The notes under the pieces: model-generated
What the model was told of the DNA's origin: nothing
The model's database searches: none
The model's input: only the letters and a program-made list of their open reading frames with translations
Translations under genes and position numbers: made by a program
In this document: positions 1 through 5,567 of the stretch, piece after piece
Layout: each line of letters begins with the position of its first letter
How positions within the stretch are numbered: position 1 is the stretch's first letter
Assembly (NCBI GenBank): GCA_945898105.1
Contig: CAMDHL010000160.1
Location: forward strand, 1 to 5,567
Source: Comamonas sp. lk
GTDB lineage: Bacteria; Pseudomonadota; Gammaproteobacteria; Burkholderiales; Burkholderiaceae_C
Length of the DNA: 5,567 nt
Reading direction: 5' to 3'

Positions 1-447
1 CACCACACCGAGGCCACCACCATGCTCTATGGCGCCCGCGAATGTGCGCGCATTTTTGTGCAGGAAGGTCTGCCGGCGGCCTATGCGCGGCACGCGGCCG
101 CATCGCGTGCGGTAGTGGCGGGCCTGCAAGGCATGAACCTCAAGCTTTATGGAGACCAGGCCAACAAAATGCCCAATGTCACCGGCGTGTATGTGCCCGA
201 TGGAGTGAATGGCGACAAACTACGCGCCGCTTTGCTTAATGACTTCAATATCGAAATCGGCACCAGCTTTGGCCCCCTTGCGGGCAAGGTCTGGCGCATA
301 GGCGCTATGGGCTACAACGCGCGTCCCGATTGCGTGCTGCAAACCCTGGCTGCACTGGAAGTGGTGCTGGCCGCGGAGGGTCATCGTTTTACCCGCGGCG
401 CCGGGGTGGACGCGGCCTACGGCGCGTACAAGATCGTAGTGGCCTGA
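1..447 (+). CDS. PLP-dependent class V aminotransferase, alanine/serine/ureidoglycine-glyoxylate type (3' part)
   Basis: The frame is open from base 1 and ends at TGA 445-447, giving 148 residues; the 5' part lies outside the window. The fragment opens with HHTEATT, then MLYGARECARIF, which matches the loop and helix (Tyr/His-His-Thr, then a 'Y-x-x-x-E' helix) of alanine-glyoxylate, serine-glyoxylate and ureidoglycine-glyoxylate aminotransferases. Near visible residues 97-107 is KVWRIGAMGYN, whose Arg corresponds to the family arginine that holds the substrate carboxylate. This is the C-terminal small domain. The lysine that binds PLP lies upstream and cannot be checked. These enzymes move an amino group to glyoxylate in the cytoplasm, in photorespiration-like C2, serine or purine (allantoin) metabolism. 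The exact donor cannot be set from this part, so no symbol is given. The ATG at 22 is an internal methionine, not the start. The gene converges on the tRNA and fbp genes. Family confidence is high, substrate confidence low. Confidence 0.88.
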   Translation, partial: HHTEATTMLYGARECARIFVQEGLPAAYARHAAASRAVVAGLQGMNLKLYGDQANKMPNVTGVYVPDGVNGDKLRAALLNDFNIEIGTSFGPLAGKVWRIGAMGYNARPDCVLQTLAALEVVLAAEGHRFTRGAGVDAAYGAYKIVVA

Positions 448-510
448 CTAGAAAACTTGTCCCTTAAACGGGATTTATCGACGGTTTGAGACGACGCACA
501 TTTTTTGCAC

Positions 511-542
511 ATAAAAAAGCCTCGCTTGATTTAGACGAGGCT
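511..542 (-). terminator. Rho-independent terminator after tRNA-Thr
   Basis: Read on the minus strand, AGCCTCG (542-536) pairs perfectly with CGAGGCT (524-518) over 7 bp with an 11-base loop, followed directly by a run of Ts (the complement of A513-A518). It lies 16 bases beyond the encoded CCA end of the tRNA, so it ends that transcript and any read-through from fbp. On the plus strand the same stem is followed by a weaker AT-rich stretch (agatatttgattt). It may therefore also help end the converging aminotransferase transcript, but that is inference. Confidence 0.85.
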
Positions 543-558
543 AGATATTTGATTTCAT

Positions 559-634
559 TGGTGCCGGAGAGATGAATCGAACACCCGACCTTCTCATTAC
601 GAATGAGCTGCTCTACCGACTGAGCTACACCGGC
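559..634 (-). tRNA. tRNA-Thr (anticodon CGT)
   Basis: The 76-base minus-strand segment folds as a cloverleaf. The acceptor strands are GCCGGTG (634-628) and CTCCGGC (569-563). The D stem is GCTC/GAGC and the anticodon loop is TTCGTAA, with anticodon CGT at 601-599. The T loop is TTCGATT. Discriminator A is followed by an encoded CCA (561-559). CGU reads the threonine codon ACG. G1-C72, C2-G71, G35 and U36, known threonine identity elements, are all present. Two oddities are visible: a U6-U67 mismatch inside the acceptor stem, and G27 opposite A43 at the top of the anticodon stem. The latter also occurs in the E. coli CGU tRNA-Thr as I recall it. The T stem has two G-U pairs. The gene lies 43 bases downstream of fbp on the same strand, with its own apparent promoter and a terminator. 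Confidence 0.96.
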
Positions 635-641
635 ACACCAG

Positions 642-676
642 CGCGGGATTATAGCTAGGGGGGTATTTACAACGCC
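642..676 (-). promoter_or_regulatory. Probable sigma70 promoter of tRNA-Thr
   Basis: The minus strand carries a perfect TATAAT at 653-648. The spaced -35 candidates (GGCGTT at 676-671, or GCGTTG at 675-670) are weak matches to TTGACA. Transcription would start near 641-642, only about 7 bases before the mature tRNA 5' end at 634. The bases just after the -10 box are CCCGCGC, a GC-rich discriminator of the kind found in stable-RNA promoters under stringent (ppGpp) control. Six consecutive Cs lie in the spacer. The promoter call is inferred from the -10 box and its position; read-through from fbp is also possible. Confidence 0.6.
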
Positions 677-677
677 T

Positions 678-1691
678 TTAAGTAGAGGCTGCCTGCGCGT
701 AGTACTGCGTCACCCGATCCACTTCATTTTTCGAGCCCAGCACCACGCTGACCCGCTGGTGCAGTTGTTCCGGCGCAATGTCCAAAATACGCTGGTGGCC
801 GTTGGTGGCAGCGCCACCGGCTTGCTCTACCAACCAGGACATGGGGTTGGCTTCATACATTAGGCGCAGCTTGCCGGGTTTGTTCGGCTCACGCTTATCC
901 CAGGGATACATAAACACACCGCCGCGCGTCAGGATGCGGTGCACATCGGCTACCATGCTGGCAATCCAGCGCATATTGAAGTCTTTGCCACGCGGGCCTT
1001 CGCTGCCTTGCAGGCATTCGTCGATGTAGCGCTTGGTGGGCGCATCCCAGTGGCGCATATTGCTCATGTTGATGGCAAATTCTTTGGTGTCTTCGGGTAT
1101 GCGAACATCCTCTTGCGTCAGCATAAAAGAGCCTTGTTCGCGGTCCAGGGTGAACATCGCTACGCCGTGGCCTACCGTCAGCACCAAGGTGGTTTGTGGC
1201 CCATAGACGCAGTAACCTGCTGCCACTTGCTTATGCCCCGCTTGCAAAAAGTCTTTTTCCGAAACGTCGACGCCTTCGGGTTTGAGCAGCACGCTAAAAA
1301 TAGTGCCGATGCTAACGTTGACATCAATATTGCTAGAACCATCTAAGGGGTCAAACAAGAGCAGGTATTCGCCGCGTGGGTAGCGGTTGGGCACCTGGTA
1401 AATATCGTCCATTTCCTCGCTGGCCATGGCCGCCAAATGGCCGCCCCACTCATTGGCTTCGATGAGCACTTCGTTGGCGATGATGTCTAGTTTTTTCTGT
1501 ATTTCGCCTTGCACGTTTTCGCTGCCGGCGCTGCCCAACACTTCGCCCAAAGCGCCTTTGTTCACTGAATGGCTAATGCTTTTACAGGCCCTGGCGACCA
1601 CTTCGAGTAGCAAACGCAGTTGCGAGGGAATGAGCCCATCCACCCGTTGTTGTTCCACCAGATAGCGCGTCAGCGATATGGATTTGGCCAT
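678..1691 (-). CDS. fbp: Class I fructose-1,6-bisphosphatase
   Basis: The product has 337 residues, close to the 332 of E. coli Fbp, and ends in TAA. It hydrolyses fructose 1,6-bisphosphate to fructose 6-phosphate and phosphate in the cytoplasm, the committed step of gluconeogenesis (also used in Calvin-cycle organisms). Numbered from the ATG at 1691, visible motifs are SEE with Glu92/Glu93, and the metal and phosphate loop DPLDGSSN at 114-121. NMSNMRHW lies near 208-215, and the substrate-binding segment [20 protein letters not shown] ends in the metal ligand Glu280, with Lys274 just before it. All class I catalytic residues I can identify are intact. The frame extends upstream to a TTG at 1706, but the ATG at 1691 has GGAG 9 bases upstream and gives the usual [15 protein letters not shown] N-terminus, so it is preferred. 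The gene follows pepN by 42 bases and probably shares its transcript. Confidence 0.97.
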   Translation of the reverse strand: MAKSISLTRYLVEQQRVDGLIPSQLRLLLEVVARACKSISHSVNKGALGEVLGSAGSENVQGEIQKKLDIIANEVLIEANEWGGHLAAMASEEMDDIYQVPNRYPRGEYLLLFDPLDGSSNIDVNVSIGTIFSVLLKPEGVDVSEKDFLQAGHKQVAAGYCVYGPQTTLVLTVGHGVAMFTLDREQGSFMLTQEDVRIPEDTKEFAINMSNMRHWDAPTKRYIDECLQGSEGPRGKDFNMRWIASMVADVHRILTRGGVFMYPWDKREPNKPGKLRLMYEANPMSWLVEQAGGAATNGHQRILDIAPEQLHQRVSVVLGSKNEVDRVTQYYAQAAST

Positions 1692-1700
1692 GTTCTTAGT

Positions 1701-1704
1701 CTCC
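1701..1704 (-). promoter_or_regulatory. Ribosome binding site deciding the fbp start
   Basis: GGAG on the minus strand lies 9 bases before the ATG at 1691-1689. It overlaps the alternative TTG start at 1706-1704, which itself has no purine-rich motif at a suitable distance. This supports the shorter 337-residue protein. Confidence 0.75.
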
Positions 1705-1709
1705 AAACG

Positions 1710-1723
1710 GGTGAGGCGTCACC
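1710..1723 (-). other. Small hairpin between pepN and fbp
   Basis: On the minus strand GGTGA (1723-1719) pairs with TCACC (1714-1710) around a 4-base loop, overlapping an 8-base palindrome CACCGGTG (1720-1727). It is not followed by a T run, so it is not a standard terminator. It lies just before the fbp ribosome binding site and could affect mRNA decay or fbp translation. Such short stems also arise by chance. Confidence 0.3.
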
Positions 1724-1733
1724 GGTGTCTGCC

Positions 1734-4451
1734 CTAAATGGACAGGGCCCGGTCTATAACTTCGCGCACATCATTGCTCAAATCAGGCTTGGCGGCAACC
1801 CGCAGCAAGGCCTCGCGGGCGCCGCTGCGGTAGGGCTCGGCCAGCTGGGCCCAGCGGTCCAGGGTGCGTGCCAGGCGGGCGGCTACCTGCGGGTTGATGG
1901 CGTCCAGCTCGGCCACCTGTCTGCTCCAAAACACATAACCGGCTGCGTCCGGGCGGTGGAAGGCGCCTGGGTTGTTGCAGTACACGGAAATAAGGCTCCG
2001 CGCCCGATTGGGGTTGCGCAAAGTGAAGTCGGGGTGCTCCATTAGCTGGCGCACTTCACGAAGCACTTGGCCGCCGCGGTCGCAGGTGCCGGCCTGAATG
2101 GCAAACCATTTATCGATTACCAGCGCCTCGTTTTTGAACAGGGCGTGGAATTGCGCCAGCGCTTGTGCCGCCAGAGCACTGCCGCTGCCCACTAGCGAGT
2201 TCAAGGCGTTAAATCGATCCGTCATATTGCCTGCGGCCTCGAAGCTGCGCAGCGCGGTCTGCTGCCATTGCATATCTTGATTGGCTACACCGGCCAGGCA
2301 CAGATAGACCAAGGCTTGCCCGGCCAGTGCACGGCGTCCGGCCGCCAAGGCGTCGGGTTTGAAAGCGCCGTTGTGGCGATGCGCCTCGAAAGCCCATTGC
2401 CAGTCGGCATGTAGCGCGCGAGCCATTTGCAGGCGCATGGCTTCGCGTACCGCATGCACTTGTTGCGGGTCCACCTGGGGCAATTGCTCGGCGATATAAG
2501 CTTCAGAGGGCAAAGTGAGCGTCAATTCTTTGAAGGCTGCATCCAGACCAGGGTGGCGCAGCACCTGGCGCATGGCTTCTAAAAACGCGGCGTCCAGTAC
2601 CTGCTGTGGCGCACCGCCGCTTGCGATCGTTGCCAAGGCGCGGCGCATGGCCAGGCGCTGACCGGCTTCCCAGCGGTTGAAAGGGTCGGCGTCATGCGCG
2701 AGCAAGACCAATAGTTGGGCATCGCTGTATTCGCAGTGCAGCACTACTGGCGCAGAAAAACCGCGCAGAACTGACGGCACCGGCTCCTCGGTAACTTGGT
2801 AAAAGGTGATTTCTAAATCTTGCTCGGACATGACCAGCAAATGGCTGTCACTGGGCGCAGCATCGGGTGCGGTGTAAAGCGGCAGGGCTGCGCCGCTGTG
2901 CATGCCGACCAGGCCCAGGCTGACCGGGATAACGAAAGGCGCATTGGCTTGCTGACCTGGCCGCGCCGTGCTGTTTTGCATAAAGGTCATGTGGTAGGTC
3001 TGCTTGTCCGCGTCATAGTGCCCGCCCGCGGTGAGCTGCGGCGTGCCAGCCTGGCTGTACCAGCGCTTGAATGGCTCCAGTAGCGTGGCCAAATGCGAAT
3101 GCGGGTTGGCGTCTGCAATGGCTTGCGCAAAGTCATCGCAAGTAACCGCCTGTCCATCGTGGCGTTCAAAGTAGAGCTTCATGCCGCGTGCAAAGCCTTC
3201 GCGCCCTGACACGGCCGCGCCATCGGTTGCCAGCGTCTGCATCATGCGTACTAGCTCGGCGCCTTTTTCATAGACGGTGACGCTGTAAAAGTTGTTGATC
3301 TCCACGTAGCTGTCGGGGCGTACCGGGTGGGCCATAGGGCCTGAGTCTTCGGGAAATTGCACGGTGCGCAATAGCCGCACATCTTCAATGCGTTTGACTG
3401 CGCGGGCAGACGCGTCACCGCACAAATCCTGGCTGAACTCCTGATCGCGAAACACCGTCAGGCCTTCTTTGAGGCTGAGCTGGAACCAGTCGCGGCAGGT
3501 AATGCGGTTGCCGGTCCAGTTGTGGAAATATTCGTGTCCGACCACGCTTTCGATATTGGCGTAATCGACATCGGTCGCGGTCGCGGGATTGGCCAGCAGC
3601 AGCTTGGTGTTAAAGATATTGAGCCCTTTGTTCTCCATGGCGCCCATATTGAAGTCGCTGGTGGCCACGATCATGAAGCGCTCCAGGTCCAGCGCTAGGC
3701 CAAAGCGGGCTTCATCCCAAGCCACCGAGGCCATGAGCGATTCCATGGCGTGTTCGGTTTTATCCAGATCGCCCGGACGCACCCACACTTGCAACAAATG
3801 TTCGCTGCCGCTGCGCGCAGTGATGCGCTGTTCCCGGCACACCAGCTTGCCCGCCACCAGGGCAAAAAGGTAAGCCGGTTTTTTGTGCGGGTCCACCCAT
3901 TTGGCAAAGTGACGACCATCGTCTAGCGGACCTTGCTCCACCAAATTGCCGTTGGACAGCAATACCGGGTATTGCGATTTATCCGCCCGCAGTATGACGG
4001 TGTAGCTGGCCATCACATCGGGCCGGTCTAGAAAATAGGTGATGCGCCGAAAGCCTTCGGCTTCGCATTGCGTGAAAAACGAATCGTTACTCACATACAA
4101 GCCCATGAGCTTGCTGTTTTTGGCCGGGGCGCAGGTGGTGAAAATTTCCAGATCAAAAGCGTCCGTGCCTTCGGGCAAGTTTTCCAATACCAGTTTGTCG
4201 CCATCCATCTTGAAAGAGGTGCCCTGGCCGTTGACTAGCACCCGCGCCAGGTTTAGCTCTTCTCCATCGAGGCGCAAGGCTTGGGCCGGCACATCCGGAT
4301 TGCGCCGCAAGCGCATTTTGTTGAGCACTCGGGTCTTGGCCGGGTCCAGGTCAAAGCTTAGATCGACGGTGTCAATCCAAAACGGCGGCGCCTGATAGTC
4401 CTTGCGGTAAATAGCAGTCGCGGCTTGTGTGCCGTCTGTTGCTTGCGTCAT
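1734..4451 (-). CDS. pepN: Aminopeptidase N (M1 zinc metallopeptidase)
   Basis: The 905-residue protein (E. coli PepN has 870) removes N-terminal amino acids from peptides in the cytoplasm, a late step of protein turnover. The N-terminal beta domain is at about 1-200. The exopeptidase motif GAMEN is at 270-274. The zinc site HEYFH is at 306-310 (His306, catalytic Glu307, His310), with the third ligand Glu329 in LKEGLTVFRDQEF. The transition-state tyrosine is Tyr394 in VYEKGAEL. Further on are YFERHDGQAVTCDDF and RWYSQAGTP, typical of PepN. The C-terminal half is the helical domain, with NMTDRFNAL, DKWFAIQA and NPNRARSLI. The ATG at 4451 has AAGGAG 7 bases upstream, so the start is firm; the stop is TAG. 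Relative to E. coli there is a four-residue insertion (near CGDA, 344-347) between the zinc site and Tyr394. No signal peptide is seen. It follows prfB by 57 bases on the same strand. Confidence 0.98.
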   Translation of the reverse strand: MTQATDGTQAATAIYRKDYQAPPFWIDTVDLSFDLDPAKTRVLNKMRLRRNPDVPAQALRLDGEELNLARVLVNGQGTSFKMDGDKLVLENLPEGTDAFDLEIFTTCAPAKNSKLMGLYVSNDSFFTQCEAEGFRRITYFLDRPDVMASYTVILRADKSQYPVLLSNGNLVEQGPLDDGRHFAKWVDPHKKPAYLFALVAGKLVCREQRITARSGSEHLLQVWVRPGDLDKTEHAMESLMASVAWDEARFGLALDLERFMIVATSDFNMGAMENKGLNIFNTKLLLANPATATDVDYANIESVVGHEYFHNWTGNRITCRDWFQLSLKEGLTVFRDQEFSQDLCGDASARAVKRIEDVRLLRTVQFPEDSGPMAHPVRPDSYVEINNFYSVTVYEKGAELVRMMQTLATDGAAVSGREGFARGMKLYFERHDGQAVTCDDFAQAIADANPHSHLATLLEPFKRWYSQAGTPQLTAGGHYDADKQTYHMTFMQNSTARPGQQANAPFVIPVSLGLVGMHSGAALPLYTAPDAAPSDSHLLVMSEQDLEITFYQVTEEPVPSVLRGFSAPVVLHCEYSDAQLLVLLAHDADPFNRWEAGQRLAMRRALATIASGGAPQQVLDAAFLEAMRQVLRHPGLDAAFKELTLTLPSEAYIAEQLPQVDPQQVHAVREAMRLQMARALHADWQWAFEAHRHNGAFKPDALAAGRRALAGQALVYLCLAGVANQDMQWQQTALRSFEAAGNMTDRFNALNSLVGSGSALAAQALAQFHALFKNEALVIDKWFAIQAGTCDRGGQVLREVRQLMEHPDFTLRNPNRARSLISVYCNNPGAFHRPDAAGYVFWSRQVAELDAINPQVAARLARTLDRWAQLAEPYRSGAREALLRVAAKPDLSNDVREVIDRALSI

Positions 4452-4504
4452 GGGTTTACTCCTTGGGTTGACATGGGTCGGGCGATAAGGGCCGGGCCGG
4501 TCAT
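4448..4504 (-). CDS. Possible 18-codon coupling ORF between prfB and pepN
   Basis: An ATG four bases after the RF2 stop opens an 18-codon frame (MTGPALIARPMSTQGVNP). Its TGA at 4450-4448 overlaps the pepN ATG as ATGA, the classic layout for translational coupling. Its own ribosome binding site is poor: AAGG about 11 bases upstream, within the end of prfB. The pepN start already has a strong Shine-Dalgarno, so coupling is not needed. The peptide resembles nothing I know. It may be chance, and is listed because of the overlap. Confidence 0.2.
   Translation of the reverse strand: MTGPALIARPMSTQGVNP
4459..4464 (-). promoter_or_regulatory. Strong ribosome binding site of pepN
   Basis: AAGGAG on the minus strand lies 7 bases before the pepN ATG, near-ideal spacing. 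It fixes the start of the 905-residue protein and suggests pepN can be translated independently of prfB. Confidence 0.85.
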
Positions 4505-4508
4505 AGGT

Positions 4509-5567
4509 TTACACGCCTTGCTTAAGCGAGGCTTGAATAAAGGGGTCGAGGTCGCCATCGAGCACTTTTTGGGTGGCCGACGTTTCGTAATTGGTGCGCA
4601 AGTCTTTGATGCGGCTGTTGTCCAGCACATAGCTGCGAATCTGGTGGCCCCAGCCGACGTCTGTCTTGGTGTCTTCCAGCTTTTGCTGCTCTTCCATGCG
4701 CTTGCGCATTTCAAAATCGTAAAGGCGGCTGCGCAGGCGTTTCCATGCAACGTCGCGGTTGCCATGCTGGCTGCGCCCGTCCTGGCACTGCACCACGATG
4801 CCGGTAGGCAAATGGGTCAGGCGCACGGCGGAATCGGTTTTGTTGATGTGCTGGCCCCCGGCACCGCTGGCGCGAAAGGTGTCCACCCGCACGTCGGCAG
4901 GGTTGATGTCGATCTCGATCGAGTCGTCCACCTCTGGGTAGACAAATACGCTGGCAAAACTGGTGTGGCGCCCGCCCGAGCTGTCAAAAGGCGATTTGCG
5001 CACCAGTCGGTGCACGCCCGTCTCGGTGCGCAACAGGCCGAAAGCGTATTCGCCCTCGATCTTGATGGTCGCGCCTTTGATGCCGGCGATGTCGCCAGCG
5101 GTTTCATCCTCGATGGTGGTGGCAAAGCCTTTGCGTTCAGCGTAACGCAGGTACTGGCGTAACAGCATGCTGGCCCAATCGCAAGCTTCGGTGCCCCCAG
5201 CGCCGGCCTGGATGTCCAAAAACGCGTTCATCGGGTCTGCCGGGTTGTTGAACATCCGCCTAAATTCCAGGCCTTCAATGACCGAAGCGAGGCGCGCCGC
5301 ATCGGACTCGATGGTCAGCAGACCCGCTTCGTCGCCGTCGTCGCGCGACATTTCGAACAGTTCGGTGTTATCGGACAGGTCGCGTGTCAGGTCATCGAGC
5401 GTGACGACCACCCCATCTAGGGCTTTCTTCTCTTTGCCTAGTTCCTGGGCGCGTTTGCTGTCGTTCCATACAGTGGGGTCTTCCAGCCAGGCGTTGACGG
5501 TGCGCAGGCGCTCTGATTTGGCAGCGTAGTCAAAGATACCCCCGGAGTTCGGCGGTGCGGTTGCTCA
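4509..5567 (-). CDS. prfB: Peptide chain release factor 2, programmed frameshift gene (5' end off window)
   Basis: RF2 recognises UGA and UAA in the ribosomal A site and triggers release of the finished protein. The CDS has two segments: frame 0 from beyond the right edge to CTT at 5535-5533 (visible [11 protein letters not shown]), then +1 frame from GAC at 5531 to TAA at 4511-4509, skipping base 5532. The second segment encodes 340 residues, equal to the E. coli post-shift part. If 25 codons precede the shift, numbering matches E. coli. The stop-reading tripeptide SPF (4994-4986) is then 205-207, and the catalytic GGQ (4859-4851) is 250-252. Ala occupies position 246, as in most bacteria, rather than the Thr of E. 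coli K-12. RF1 would have PxT in place of SPF. The GTG at 5411 is an internal valine codon, not a start. lysS, which follows prfB in E. coli, is replaced here by pepN. The prfB start and promoter are outside the window. Confidence 0.97.
5529..5543 (-). promoter_or_regulatory. RF2 programmed +1 frameshift site
   Basis: The minus strand reads GGGGGTATCTTTGAC here. A GGGGG Shine-Dalgarno-like run (5543-5539) is followed by TAT and the slippery CTT-TGA-C, with the in-frame TGA at 5532-5530. The arrangement matches E. coli prfB, differing only upstream, where CGG-GGG replaces AGG-GGG. When RF2 is scarce, ribosomes pause at TGA and slip +1 from CTT to TTT, making full RF2. When RF2 is plentiful they stop, giving a short peptide. 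The frames on both sides encode recognisable RF2 sequence (LRGYL then DYAAKSERL), so the shift is required. Confidence 0.96.

Noticed and set aside
42..239. A 65-codon frame within the aminotransferase
   Set aside because: It overlaps the conserved aminotransferase frame in another phase and has low-complexity composition typical of a shadow.
460..473. TCCC/GGGA stem after the aminotransferase stop as its own terminator
   Set aside because: The stem is only 4 bp and is followed by just three Ts. It is too weak to call, and the 511-542 hairpin is the better candidate.
448..510. Possible small gene or RNA between the aminotransferase and the terminator
   Set aside because: No open frame with a ribosome binding site, no promoter pair and no stable fold is visible. 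It looks like plain intergenic sequence.
939..2045. Plus-strand open frames at 939-1346 and 1620-2045 opposite fbp and pepN
   Set aside because: They are shadows of well-supported minus-strand genes and have no recognisable domains or convincing ribosome binding sites.
4484..4508. GC-rich palindromic stretch after prfB as a terminator
   Set aside because: It has GC self-complementarity (CCGGGCCGG) but no T run on the minus strand and no proper loop.
4425..5162. A 245-codon open frame on the plus strand opposite prfB and the pepN start
   Set aside because: It is fully antisense to prfB, whose protein is clearly conserved through the same bases. The translation resembles no family I know. Long antisense frames are expected in GC-rich coding DNA.

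Overview
The window looks like ordinary chromosomal core sequence from a beta-proteobacterium, most likely Burkholderiales and possibly Comamonadaceae-like. That placement rests on the wording of the fructose-bisphosphatase and aminopeptidase N proteins and the fairly GC-rich codon use; it comes from family recall, not a search. I see no insertion sequence, phage gene, CRISPR array or toxin-antitoxin pair, and no undescribed system that the sequence supports.

Layout, left to right. Bases 1-447 (+ strand) are the 3' end of a PLP-dependent class V aminotransferase of the alanine/serine/ureidoglycine-glyoxylate group. It converges on a minus-strand block. Bases 448-558 are non-coding and hold a rho-independent terminator (511-542) serving the tRNA that follows. 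A tRNA-Thr(CGT) gene lies at 559-634 (-), with its own -10 box (648-653) in the short gap before fbp. Then come fbp (678-1691, -), pepN (1734-4451, -) and prfB (4509 to beyond the right edge, -).

On the minus strand the transcription order is prfB, pepN, fbp, tRNA-Thr. Gaps are 57, 42 and 43 bases, and no terminator is visible between the protein genes, so prfB-pepN-fbp could be one transcription unit. The products do unrelated housekeeping work: translation termination at UGA/UAA (RF2), peptide breakdown (PepN), gluconeogenesis (FBPase) and decoding of ACG codons (tRNA-Thr).

The most informative points are these. The classic RF2 programmed +1 frameshift site is intact at 5529-5543, so prfB must be annotated as a two-segment CDS. 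fbp is better started at an ATG with a Shine-Dalgarno than at a TTG five codons upstream. The tRNA promoter has a GC-rich discriminator. An 18-codon reading frame bridges the RF2 stop and the pepN start with an ATGA overlap.
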